A DNA stretch of 64,000 nt from Mangrovibacterium lignilyticum. GTDB taxonomy: Bacteria > Bacteroidota > Bacteroidia > Bacteroidales > Prolixibacteraceae. Location of the stretch: assembly GCF_010882175.1 (NCBI RefSeq), contig NZ_WKLH01000007.1, forward strand, positions 1 to 64,000, read 5' to 3'. This document shows, in pieces, positions 10,125-19,291 of the stretch (position 1 is its first letter; every line of letters starts with the position of its first letter). Below the pieces are notes generated by a model. The model saw only the letters and a list, made by a program, of their open reading frames with translations. It was not told the DNA's origin and searched no databases. The position numbers were made by a program, and so were the translations under genes.

Positions 10125-12575
10125 ATGAAACAAACATTTAAACAATTAAGCAACAATATATCTATACCAATTTTATTGATGTTGGTACTTAGCTTATTTT
10201 CTTGTTCTACTACCAAACAAGGTCAGGAAGATAAAAAAGTCGAGAAGATCATATCAAAGATGACTTTAAAACAAAAGGCGGAATTATTAATCGGGACCGG
10301 CTTTGATATGAAACTTCCCGATTCGATAGCCGCGCAGTATGGATTTCTTTCAGCAGAATACGGAGATTCGGACTACGATAAAATGGTAGAACATGTAAGA
10401 ACTTATTTACCGGGTGCAGCTGGTTTTACGGCTGAATTCCCTTCTCTTGGAATTACTTCACAGGTTTTGTCTGATGGTCCGGCCGGATTACGGATTAAGC
10501 CTAAACGTGAAAACGATTCAAACACCTATTATTGCACGGCTTTCCCGATTGCAACGGTATTAGCGTCCAGCTGGGATACCGACCTGGTTTATAAAGTCGG
10601 AAAAGCAATGGGAAATGAAGTGCTGGAATACGGCTCAGATGTGCTGCTTGCTCCAGGCATGAATATTCAACGTGATCCGCTTTGTGGACGTAATTTTGAG
10701 TACTATTCAGAAGATCCCTTAGTGACAGGGAAAATTGCTGCTGCTATGGTCAATGGGATACAGTCAAACGGTGTCGGAACATCAGTAAAACATTTCGTAG
10801 CTAATAACCAGGAAACAAATCGTTTGTCAGTAAATACGATTGTAAGTGAAAGAGCCTTGCGGGAAATCTATCTTAAAGGTTTTGAAATTGCAGTCAAGGA
10901 AGCGCAACCCTGGACCGTGATGTCATCCTATAACATGTTAAATGGAGTTTATACCTCAGAGTGTGAAGATCTTTTAACAAAGATTTTGCGTAACGATTGG
11001 GGCTTTGAAGGCTACGTCATGACCGACTGGGGTGGCGGAAGTGACGTGGTGGCTCAAATGAAAGCCGGAAATGATTTGATTATGCCTGGAATCGGAGATC
11101 AGATTAAAAAACTGATCAATTCGGTGAAAGAAGGTACGTTGGACGAAGCCGTTTTAGACCGGAACTTGTCGCGAATCCTGACAATCATGATGAAAACACC
11201 GGGTTACAAAGGCATTAAGGCGACCAATAATCCTGACCTAAAAGCCCATGCACAAGTGACACGCCAAGCTGCAAGCGATGGAATGGTTCTGCTGGAAAAT
11301 AAAGCACAGGCATTGCCAATTGCTATGTATGTGAAGAAAATTGCGGCCTTTGGAAATACATCGTATGAATTTATAGCCGGAGGAACGGGTAGTGGTGACG
11401 TGAATGAAGCGTATACTGTGTCGTTAACCGAAGGATTGGACAATGGTGGTTTTGAAACAGATGCTCAACTGGAGACCGTTTATAAAAAGTATATCAAAGA
11501 AGAACGGGCTAAAGCCAAGAAGTCTGACAACTGGATTACTTCAATACTGGGCGCTAAACTGCCTGTTGACGAGATGAAAGTTTCGCAAACCTTAGCCCGG
11601 AAGATGGCAATAGAGAATGATTGTGCTTTAATTACCATTGGAAGAAATTCTGGTGAAGGCGGAGATCGGAAAGCCATTCCCGGAGATTTCTATTTGACGG
11701 ATATTGAGAAAGACTTAATTGAGGAAGTTTCTAAAGCTTTCCATGCAGAAGGTAAAAAGGCCATAGTGATTTTGAATATTGGAGGTGTGATTGAAACAGC
11801 AAGTTGGAAAGATATTCCGGATGCGGTATTACTAGCCTGGCAACCTGGTCAGGAGGGTGGAAATTCCGTTGTTGATGTTTTATCCGGTAAGGTAAATCCA
11901 TCTGGAAAATTGGCCGTTTCATTTCCAATTTCATATGATGATGCCCCAACAGCAAAAACCTTTCCGGGCGTAGCGGTTGAATCAGATGAGGTAGATGATG
12001 CTGCAGACCTTTCCGGATTCTCGTTTTCGAAACGTGTTCCATGGGAAGTTGTGTACCAAGAGGATATTTATGTCGGTTACCGTTACTACAATACCTTCAG
12101 AGTACCTGTATCCTACGAATTTGGTTATGGTCTGTCTTACACGGATTTTGAATACAGTAACCTGAAACTAGTTTCGAATCAGTTTGATGGAAAACTGACA
12201 GCTTCTGTTGAAATTACCAACAAAGGAGCTATGGCCGGTCGGGAAGTCGTTCAGGTTTACGCCAGTGCTCCTTCCGGAAAGATTGATAAGCCGGAGGAAG
12301 AGTTAGTGGCTTTTGGAAAAACAAAGCTCCTCCTACCAGGTGAAAAAGAAGTGTTGACTTTTGAAATCACCACAAAAGATTTGGCTTCATTTGCTGAGGA
12401 TAGATCTTCTTGGGTTGCTGAAGCCGGGACATACACATTGAAAATAGGGGCGTCGTCCAAACGCATAAAGAAAGAAGCCACATTTGAACTGTCGAACGAG
12501 TTTATTGCCAGTACTGTTTCAAAGGCATTAACTCCTGATCGAAATATTGAAAAATTTAAGCCTAAATCAAATTAA
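10125..12575 (+). CDS. GH3 family beta-glycosidase lipoprotein (first of a paralogous pair)
   Basis: An exo-acting retaining glycosidase, most likely a beta-glucosidase or beta-xylosidase. It has a lipobox Cys27 (LSLFSC). The N-terminal TIM barrel (~40-350) has GRNFEYYSEDP and KHFVANNQE binding motifs and the nucleophile Asp301 in VMTDWGG. An alpha/beta sandwich follows at ~400-640, then a C-terminal FnIII-like domain at ~715-795 that contains GREVVQVY. It is strongly similar to the GH3 at 22425-24779, with long identical stretches around the substrate-binding motifs. It is last in the receptor/sulfatase group, and a hairpin follows its stop. Substrate specificity cannot be assigned. Confidence 0.92.
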   Translation: MKQTFKQLSNNISIPILLMLVLSLFSCSTTKQGQEDKKVEKIISKMTLKQKAELLIGTGFDMKLPDSIAAQYGFLSAEYGDSDYDKMVEHVRTYLPGAAGFTAEFPSLGITSQVLSDGPAGLRIKPKRENDSNTYYCTAFPIATVLASSWDTDLVYKVGKAMGNEVLEYGSDVLLAPGMNIQRDPLCGRNFEYYSEDPLVTGKIAAAMVNGIQSNGVGTSVKHFVANNQETNRLSVNTIVSERALREIYLKGFEIAVKEAQPWTVMSSYNMLNGVYTSECEDLLTKILRNDWGFEGYVMTDWGGGSDVVAQMKAGNDLIMPGIGDQIKKLINSVKEGTLDEAVLDRNLSRILTIMMKTPGYKGIKATNNPDLKAHAQVTRQAASDGMVLLENKAQALPIAMYVKKIAAFGNTSYEFIAGGTGSGDVNEAYTVSLTEGLDNGGFETDAQLETVYKKYIKEERAKAKKSDNWITSILGAKLPVDEMKVSQTLARKMAIENDCALITIGRNSGEGGDRKAIPGDFYLTDIEKDLIEEVSKAFHAEGKKAIVILNIGGVIETASWKDIPDAVLLAWQPGQEGGNSVVDVLSGKVNPSGKLAVSFPISYDDAPTAKTFPGVAVESDEVDDAADLSGFSFSKRVPWEVVYQEDIYVGYRYYNTFRVPVSYEFGYGLSYTDFEYSNLKLVSNQFDGKLTASVEITNKGAMAGREVVQVYASAPSGKIDKPEEELVAFGKTKLLLPGEKEVLTFEITTKDLASFAEDRSSWVAEAGTYTLKIGASSKRIKKEATFELSNEFIASTVSKALTPDRNIEKFKPKSN

Positions 12576-12596
12576 TACCGATGTTTTAAGGGCGAT

Positions 12597-12637
12597 AGGG
12601 AACTTCCTACGATTCCTAATCGTTTAGGTAGTTCCCT
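12597..12637 (+). terminator. Long hairpin after the first GH3 gene
   Basis: AGGGAACTTCCTA pairs with TAGGTAGTTCCCT with a single mismatch, and the loop contains a second small stem (CGATT/AATCG). No long T run follows, so it may stabilise mRNA or act as a partial terminator. Confidence 0.65.
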
Positions 12638-12721
12638 GACCCCATTTTCCCTTGAATGATAAGATTGAATTTCTGAAATTTACACTGTCTTTTTCTATTA
12701 AATATTAAAATGTAAAAAGTA

Positions 12722-13336
12722 ATGGACAAGTTAAAAAAGATAGTTGGGCTATGCTTGGTCGTTATCATCATCGCGTCATGCAATACAAAGTCAAAAAGTA
12801 AATTGGAGCAGCCTGGTGTTGTGTCCGAGTCCATGCAGAAAGAAAACATACAATTTGACAAAGCAAAGATCTTTCAAGCTGCACTTGATGGAAATATTCA
12901 AGTTGTGCAGGACGCTTTGGAGAATGGGTTTGATCCCAATACAGTGGATGAAAATACAAGAACAGCTTTAATGCTGGCTGCATACAATGGACATACTGCG
13001 ATTGTGCAACTGTTGATTGATCGGGAAGCAGACGTAAATTTTGCGGACGAGATTCAAAGAACAGCGTTGATGTATGCTTCAAGCGGCCCTTTTGTAAATA
13101 CCGTTTTAGCTTTGTTACATGCCGGAGCAAAACCCAATCTGACAGAGAAAGAACAAAATTGGACTGCGGCTATGATGGCTGCTGCTGAAGGTCAGCTGGA
13201 AGTTTTGAAAACACTTGTTGCTTTTGGAGCCGATCTTAGTCTGGTTGATGTTGACGGAGAATCATCATTGGATTTTGCCGACTCTAAAGGGTATTCAGAT
13301 GTTTCTGAGTATATTAAAAATCAAATAGGAAGATAG
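12722..13336 (+). CDS. Ankyrin-repeat lipoprotein
   Basis: The signal peptide has a lipobox at Cys20 (IIIASC), followed by a Lys/Ser-rich tether. Ankyrin repeats cover ~45-195, with the typical TALMLAAYNGHTAIVQLLI and AAMMAAAEGQLEVLKTLV patterns, about four to five repeats. It is probably a periplasmic or surface protein-binding module; the sequence does not show the partner. It lies downstream of the GH3 hairpin, and a strong terminator is ~285 bases further on. It may be an accessory of the sulfatase group or independent. Confidence 0.85.
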   Translation: MDKLKKIVGLCLVVIIIASCNTKSKSKLEQPGVVSESMQKENIQFDKAKIFQAALDGNIQVVQDALENGFDPNTVDENTRTALMLAAYNGHTAIVQLLIDREADVNFADEIQRTALMYASSGPFVNTVLALLHAGAKPNLTEKEQNWTAAMMAAAEGQLEVLKTLVAFGADLSLVDVDGESSLDFADSKGYSDVSEYIKNQIGR

Positions 13337-14155
13337 GAAGCTTGCAAATAGGTAAAGTTCAATTAGACTCTCTTTGCCTAAGAGTCCTAAATTGTGCCCG
13401 ATAGGCGATCTGTACCAATGAAGATAGTTTGCTTCGCAGTCCATAGTAAGCTGCTTTACTTTAAGATGAATTGAGGTAGATTTTGGTTTATGTGAGTAGC
13501 CTCAATCTACTAATAACAAAATGGCTGAGTGGCTTTTTGAAACTGAAGCATATTTGGGGTACTGGCTATAAAATTCTTAAGCGATCGTTCGGTTGTAGTC
13601 GTTTGGTCAATGTCAATGAATAAGGTGAAGGCATTCAAAATATGCCTTCACCTTACTTGTTTTTAGTCTGCCTTTTTCCGTTCAAAAAGCTAGACTCGAT
13701 CACAATGGCTCCATCTCTAAGACTCGCAAATATGCCGCTTGTAGCCGCGATAGTGGGTTTTCCTCAGTTGATTGGATGGAAACTTTTCCATTTGAAAACA
13801 GTCATACATCAGTCGATGAAAATAAGAGGACGTTGGCAAGGACACTTGGTGATTTCTACTTCATATCGGAGTGATCTTTGAAGTTTGTTTAAGCTATGCT
13901 GATTATCTAATTAGTCCCCATGAATGTTAGATGATTTGCGTCTTTCTGGTTAGAAAGGTAATAGATCTAAATTCCAGATTTATCAGGTTCATTTTTGTCG
14001 AACTTATTCCTGACTTGAAATGAATATAAAACCTCCTTCTACATGAATATTATCAATTTTTTAATACTGGAGTAGGGGAAGTTTATTTCTCAGCCGTCTA
14101 AATAATTGAATTGTTGAGATAGAACTCAATGAATTGACAAGAAAAAGCGTCGACA
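13337..14155. other. Gene-poor gap between the sulfatase group and the first ECF unit
   Basis: No convincing gene in 819 bases. The first ~285 bases are followed by a very strong terminator at 13621-13664. A 79-codon ORF at 13642-13881 begins inside that terminator and is not credible as a gene. Its translation (LDSITMAPS, GWKLFHLK) faintly recalls a DDE transposase core, but too weakly to call. Immediately before the sigma gene is a small dyad, TTGAG-N6-CTCAA (14114-14129). Confidence 0.5.
13621..13664 (+). terminator. Strong intrinsic terminator
   Basis: TAAGGTGAAGGCAT and ATGCCTTCACCTTA form a perfect 14-bp stem around a 7-base loop, followed by CTTGTTTTT. It could end the ankyrin-gene transcript 285 bases upstream, or a short untranslated RNA lying between. 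Confidence 0.8.
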
Positions 14156-14692
14156 ATGTATAATGAAAGTAATCTACTGGAATCTTTGGCTAAAGGCGAT
14201 AGACAGGCCTACAACTTGCTTTATTTAATGTATGCACCGAAAGTAGAAGTTTTTGTCGAGAAGTTAGTGAAGAACAAAGAAACAGCTGAGGATATTACCC
14301 ATAATGTTTTTCTTCAGGTGTGGGAGAAAAAGGACATTATATCAAAGGTTAATTCATTTAATCAGTATGTTTTTAAGATGGCTAGGAATTCAGTATTTGA
14401 CTTATTCGATCATAATTTAATAAAAAGGAGGTATAAGAAGGCAATTGAGAGTAAAGGAAGTTTGGCAGTTCTAAGAACGGAGTCTGAAGAGGAGATCCAT
14501 ACAAAAGATCTGTCGATGTTAATTGATTTGACTATTAACCGAATGCCTCCGAAAAGGAAGATTGTGTTTTTGATGAGCCGCAAAGAAGGTTTATCGCACA
14601 AAGAAATAGCCGAAAAACTAAACATAAGTACAAAAACAGTCGAAAATCATTTAGCCCAAGCACGAGAAGAGATTCGTAGAGTTATATCCTGA
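14156..14692 (+). CDS. ECF sigma factor (SusC-linked, FecI-like)
   Basis: An RNA polymerase sigma factor of the extracytoplasmic function type. Region 2 is at ~22-90 (the DITHNVFLQVWEK stretch), and region 4 at ~120-178 has the HTH SHKEIAEKLNISTKTVENH. The normal 178-residue length and the FecR anti-sigma gene 89 bases downstream mark it as the regulator of the adjacent SusC/SusD unit. In the FecI/FecR scheme, ligand binding to the STN-bearing SusC is relayed through FecR to free this sigma factor. Confidence 0.95.
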   Translation: MYNESNLLESLAKGDRQAYNLLYLMYAPKVEVFVEKLVKNKETAEDITHNVFLQVWEKKDIISKVNSFNQYVFKMARNSVFDLFDHNLIKRRYKKAIESKGSLAVLRTESEEEIHTKDLSMLIDLTINRMPPKRKIVFLMSRKEGLSHKEIAEKLNISTKTVENHLAQAREEIRRVIS

Positions 14693-14781
14693 ATCGTTTG
14701 ATTCCGAAGATTGAAGTTTGTTGTCTAGTATCAATTTTAGGGCGGTTTACGAAATTTGGATAAGAAGAAAATATATCAGAA

Positions 14782-15750
14782 ATGGCAGAAGAGAAAATAA
14801 TAGAGAATATTGTGAATGAGTTTCTGGATCACGAATACCCAAAGGAGATTCAACTTGAATTTCAGGAGTGGATTTTGAATTCTCAAAACAGAAAGGAGAA
14901 GGATGAAGCTCTGATGAAATATGCGGCAGGTTTAAGACCGGAGTTTGACCATCAGATATTTAGCCAAAAGTTGGAAAAGGTAAACGCGACTATTGACAAG
15001 AAAAAAAATCGAGATAACAAACGCTTATTTATTTGGTTTTCAAACATTGCCGCTGCGTGCATGTTGTTGGTTGTCACCACTTACTTCCTAACTGTTAAAT
15101 ATGCTACAGTAGCAAACAATCAAGTTTTTATAACCTCTTCTCATTCCAAAGGTGAGTTTCAGTTGCCGGATGGATCAAAAGTAATATTGAATGCATCCAG
15201 TCGTTTGGAGGTGCCAGCTGATTTTAGTGATAAGAATAGACACGTACAGCTTGATGGTGAAGGATATTTCAATATCAAAAAAGATCCTGATCATGCGTTT
15301 ATGATTGCTTCAGAGCGTGTTGATATTAGAGTGTTAGGGACAATTTTTAACGTGAAATCCTATTCGTCGCGTGAATATGCTGAGGTGGTTTTAGAGCGTG
15401 GACTGGTTGAAATTACAGGGAAAAGTATATCCAAGCCAATCAGAATGGTACCTGGAGAAAGGTTAGTCGTCGATAAATCAGTTGAGCTAGACGAAGTTTT
15501 TGTTGACAATTATACCAGCTGGACTGGTAAACAATTGCTCATTGATAATCTGCCTCTAAAAGATATTCTTATAAACCTTGAGCACTGGTATAACGTGGAA
15601 TTCGAAGCAACAGGCAAATTTGATCCGAGTCCCCGCCTAACATTTATGGTACATAATGAAAGCCTGGATAAAGTATTAGAGCAGATTGCCATGCTAACTC
15701 CATTTAAGTACAAGGTTTCTGACAATGTTGTTTACTATTATTCAGAATAG
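14782..15750 (+). CDS. FecR-type anti-sigma factor
   Basis: An inner-membrane protein with a cytoplasmic N-terminal part (1-83), a membrane span at ~84-106 (FSNIAAACMLLVV), and a periplasmic FecR domain at ~125-215 (GEFQLPDGSKVILNASS, VLGTIFNVKSY). The C-terminal DUF4974-like region at ~245-320 (LPLKDILINLEHWYNV) is STN-like and would contact the SusC signalling domain. Encoded between the ECF sigma gene and SusC. Full length with no defects. Confidence 0.94.
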   Translation: MAEEKIIENIVNEFLDHEYPKEIQLEFQEWILNSQNRKEKDEALMKYAAGLRPEFDHQIFSQKLEKVNATIDKKKNRDNKRLFIWFSNIAAACMLLVVTTYFLTVKYATVANNQVFITSSHSKGEFQLPDGSKVILNASSRLEVPADFSDKNRHVQLDGEGYFNIKKDPDHAFMIASERVDIRVLGTIFNVKSYSSREYAEVVLERGLVEITGKSISKPIRMVPGERLVVDKSVELDEVFVDNYTSWTGKQLLIDNLPLKDILINLEHWYNVEFEATGKFDPSPRLTFMVHNESLDKVLEQIAMLTPFKYKVSDNVVYYYSE

Positions 15751-15853
15751 AAAATCTAAATGTAGAAAAATCCAAATTATACGCCTATGAGCACAGTCTT
15801 TATAAGTCATTAACCTAACCATTCCATTTGAATAATTTAATAGTATTTAAACT

Positions 15854-18800
15854 ATGAAGCTAAAACCTAATTTAATCTTTATGAAAAAAAACGTTTCATT
15901 CGAGGCTTTTAAGGCTAAGAAACCGGGGAGGATTTTATTTCTATTATTCATCTGTACCATACTCTCTTTAAACGTTATGGCACAGGAAATAAAGAGTGTA
16001 ACAATAGATAATGATAATATATCTATAAAAGATCTACTTCGGGAAGTAGAGAGGCAAAGTGGTTGTGCGTTTTTTTATAACAACAGTGACATCGATGTCA
16101 ACAAGAAAGTGTCTGTTAAGGCGAGTAACCAGTCTGTCGAAGACCTGCTAAGAGAAATTTTACCTGATGATTTAACCTTTAAAGTAAATGGTAAAATATT
16201 TACGATTTTAAAGAGGGGAGATGGCGCAAAACAGGAGAACCTTTCAAAGAATATCTCGGTTATAGGAACGATCACTGATGTTGGTGGAGAGCCGCTACCA
16301 GGTGCGACGATTATATTAGAAGGAACGACAATAGGGACAATCTCTGACGCCAATGGAAAGTTTAATTTAAGCAATATTCCAGGTGCAGGACGATTATTGG
16401 TAAAGTTCATCGGGTATAATGATCAGTTGTTTTTGGTAGAAGGTCGAACAGAAATAAATATAGTTCTAGATGAAGAAATTAACGAGCTAGATGAAGTTGT
16501 TGCTATTGGATATGGTACACAAAAGAAAAGTAATGTTACCGGAGCTATTGCATCGGTAAAAGCCGAAGCATTAGAAAACCGCTCTACAGGTGATGTTGGA
16601 CGCGCGATACAAGGTAAAGTTGCTGGAGTTCAGATTATGGCATTAAGTGGAGCGCCCGGATCAAGTACGAGCTTTCGAATCAGGGGATATTCAAGTAATG
16701 GTTTATCGAATCCTTTGTTTATTGTCGATGGATTAAAAGTAGATAATATTGATTTCCTTGATCCTGAGAATATCGGATCTATTGAGATATTAAAAGATGC
16801 TGCCTCGGGTGCTATATACGGTACAGAGGCAGGTAACGGAGTTGTACTTATAACAACTAAAACGGGTAAACGAGGAACGAGTCGCGTTTTTTACAATACG
16901 CAGTTTGGCATTCAATCGATGACAAACAAGGTTGACATGATGGATGCGGATGAATTTAAACAGTTTTGGTCAGATGCAGGTGTTTCTCAGGGGGCTTTTC
17001 AAAACGCTAATACCGATTGGCAGGAAGAAGTTTTTGAAAATGGAGAAACACAAAGCCATATAATTGGATTTGAAGGAGGTAACGATAAGGGTTTGTTCTT
17101 TGCATCTGTTAAATACAGCAAAAACGACGGAATGGTCGTTGGTGATAAAGATGTAAACAAACGTTACATCGGACAGATTAACGCTTCATACAAAATAAAT
17201 GATTGGATAAAGGTTGGAACAACAAATTCCATTGATCACAGCACTACTACATCCATATCTCAAAACGCCTATAATTCTGTTAATAGTGTAATCGGAAGTG
17301 CTTACTTCTTCGATCCGACTGTCCCCAAATTCTATGAAAATGATGCCGACGCTCCTACCGAAAACGGCTACAACTTATTGGAAGCAGAAGCTGCGGGTTA
17401 TAATGTTCTTCGGAATGAACAGAATCAACTTTACGGTACTTCCCGGTTTATTATAGAACCACAGAATCCGTTGGGAATGATACATAATTCCGATAATTTG
17501 AGGCGTAATTCGTCGTTAGGCGGTACACTTTATGCCGAACTAACTCCTTTCGAAAATTTCTCTTTTACTTCAAGGTTGGGGTATGGATTGGGATCTACTC
17601 ATACAAAAACATACAGGGAGCCTTACTGGTGGAGTGCAACCAAATATCTTATAAATCCGGCACTCAACGAGGCTATGTATCAGTCCACTTATTATCAATG
17701 GGAAAATTTTGCGAATTACAGTTTCTCAAGAGGCAATAGCGAATTCACTGCCATGGCTGGTATGCAGTATACTCAGAATCTTATGGAATACATGTCTGCA
17801 AGTACGGATGAATTAATTAGTGCTTTGCCTAATTTTCATAACTTAAATAGTTCATTTGCAGATGCAAATGATGCTATTGGCGGAAGTTCCGATAAGACCA
17901 GCAATATTTCTTATTTCGGGCGACTTGGATGGAGTTATGCCGATCGATATATTCTTCAGGCAAACTTCCGTGCGGATGCTTATGATGCTTCAAGACTTTC
18001 GAAATCTAATCGGTGGGGGTATTTCCCCTCTGTGTCTGCCGGTTGGGTGGTGTCGAATGAAAGTTTTATGCAGGAAAAGAACCAAGATATACTTTCATAT
18101 TTTAAAATTCGCGGTTCATGGGGGATAAACGGTAATGTTAATTCATTAAGTAATTACAGGTACACAACCTATGTGACGTTAGCAAGTGATTACTATAATT
18201 TCAATAATGGGCTTATTGCCGGATCAGCTCCATCGGATGTACTTCCGAATGAGGATTTAACTTGGGAAGAGTCTGAACAGTATGACGTTGGTGCAGATGT
18301 TCGATTCTTTAGCGATCGTTTGTCCTTTTCCTTCGATTATTACAATAAAATAACGACTAATTTACTTACTGAGATGACGGCTCCGGCAGTTTCGGGAACT
18401 TCAAGCCAGTGGGTAAACCTTGGTAAAATAAAAAACTCGGGTTTGGAATTTGAACTCGAATGGAAAGATCGGGTTGGTCAATTTAGCTATGGAATACAAG
18501 GAAATATTTCCACACTTCATAATGAGGTTTTGGAAAGTCCATATGAAGAAGGTCGTTATCCTGGAGGTGGTGGATTCTTCACTGAGGCGACCTACTTTGA
18601 GGTGGGTTATCCGATATGGTACCTCCGAACAAACATTATTGACCATATAGACTATTTGACAGGTCAGCCCGTGTATAAAACAGCCGAGCAACTTGGAACT
18701 GATGATGGAAAAGATTATGTAGGTTCTAGTATTCCAGACTATACATACGGAGTTACGTTAACAGCTGATTATAAGAACTTCGATTTGAAAGTATTTGGTT

Positions 18801-19273
18801 CTGGTGTTCAGGGATCAGAACTGTTTTGGGCCATTGCACGTTTGGATCAACCCAAAGGTAATTTACCAACCGCTATTACTGAGGATCACTGGTCGATGGA
18901 TAACATTGACGGAGTACATCCCGCGCCAAGCTTATGGAACAATACTACGAGCTTATTTTATTACGGCTCATCTAATGATTTTGTATTTAATTCATCATAT
19001 TTTAAAATTAAGCAGATACAACTGGGGTATACGTTCCCTAGGAAGTTGATCTCCAAACTAAAGATGTCTTCATTAAGAGCTTATGTCTCACTGGATAACT
19101 TCTTCACGTTTACGAAATACCCAGGTAACGATCCTGAAGTTATGTCAGGGCTCTCAAAAGGAGACGAACCAAGAAGTTCGAACGGTATGTCTCAAGGTGG
19201 AGGAATGGGAGTTGACAGGGTACGCTATCCTGCAATGAAACAAGTATTATTTGGTGTTAATGTATCATTCTAA
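15854..19273 (+). CDS. SusC-like TonB-dependent receptor with STN domain (unit 1)
   Basis: An outer-membrane importer for a glycan or glycoside. Signal peptide to ~43 (NVMAQ). STN domain at ~50-115, which signals to FecR. Carboxypeptidase-like beta-sandwich at ~137-215 (GEPLPGATIILEGTTIGTISD). A candidate TonB-box region follows (LDEVVAIGYGTQKK). Plug at ~225-340 with the SusC signature (PLFIVDGLKVDNIDFLDP, IEILKDAASGAIYG), then a barrel to 1139 ending VSF. An in-frame Met10 could be the true start. SusD follows after 18 bases. Confidence 0.96.
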   Translation: MKLKPNLIFMKKNVSFEAFKAKKPGRILFLLFICTILSLNVMAQEIKSVTIDNDNISIKDLLREVERQSGCAFFYNNSDIDVNKKVSVKASNQSVEDLLREILPDDLTFKVNGKIFTILKRGDGAKQENLSKNISVIGTITDVGGEPLPGATIILEGTTIGTISDANGKFNLSNIPGAGRLLVKFIGYNDQLFLVEGRTEINIVLDEEINELDEVVAIGYGTQKKSNVTGAIASVKAEALENRSTGDVGRAIQGKVAGVQIMALSGAPGSSTSFRIRGYSSNGLSNPLFIVDGLKVDNIDFLDPENIGSIEILKDAASGAIYGTEAGNGVVLITTKTGKRGTSRVFYNTQFGIQSMTNKVDMMDADEFKQFWSDAGVSQGAFQNANTDWQEEVFENGETQSHIIGFEGGNDKGLFFASVKYSKNDGMVVGDKDVNKRYIGQINASYKINDWIKVGTTNSIDHSTTTSISQNAYNSVNSVIGSAYFFDPTVPKFYENDADAPTENGYNLLEAEAAGYNVLRNEQNQLYGTSRFIIEPQNPLGMIHNSDNLRRNSSLGGTLYAELTPFENFSFTSRLGYGLGSTHTKTYREPYWWSATKYLINPALNEAMYQSTYYQWENFANYSFSRGNSEFTAMAGMQYTQNLMEYMSASTDELISALPNFHNLNSSFADANDAIGGSSDKTSNISYFGRLGWSYADRYILQANFRADAYDASRLSKSNRWGYFPSVSAGWVVSNESFMQEKNQDILSYFKIRGSWGINGNVNSLSNYRYTTYVTLASDYYNFNNGLIAGSAPSDVLPNEDLTWEESEQYDVGADVRFFSDRLSFSFDYYNKITTNLLTEMTAPAVSGTSSQWVNLGKIKNSGLEFELEWKDRVGQFSYGIQGNISTLHNEVLESPYEEGRYPGGGGFFTEATYFEVGYPIWYLRTNIIDHIDYLTGQPVYKTAEQLGTDDGKDYVGSSIPDYTYGVTLTADYKNFDLKVFGSGVQGSELFWAIARLDQPKGNLPTAITEDHWSMDNIDGVHPAPSLWNNTTSLFYYGSSNDFVFNSSYFKIKQIQLGYTFPRKLISKLKMSSLRAYVSLDNFFTFTKYPGNDPEVMSGLSKGDEPRSSNGMSQGGGMGVDRVRYPAMKQVLFGVNVSF

Positions 19274-19291
19274 TTTTAAGGTATTACTACA

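Noticed and set aside
13642-13881. 79-codon ORF with faint transposase-like text
   Set aside because: It starts inside a strong terminator stem, has no homologous motif I can defend, and is followed by stops in all frames.
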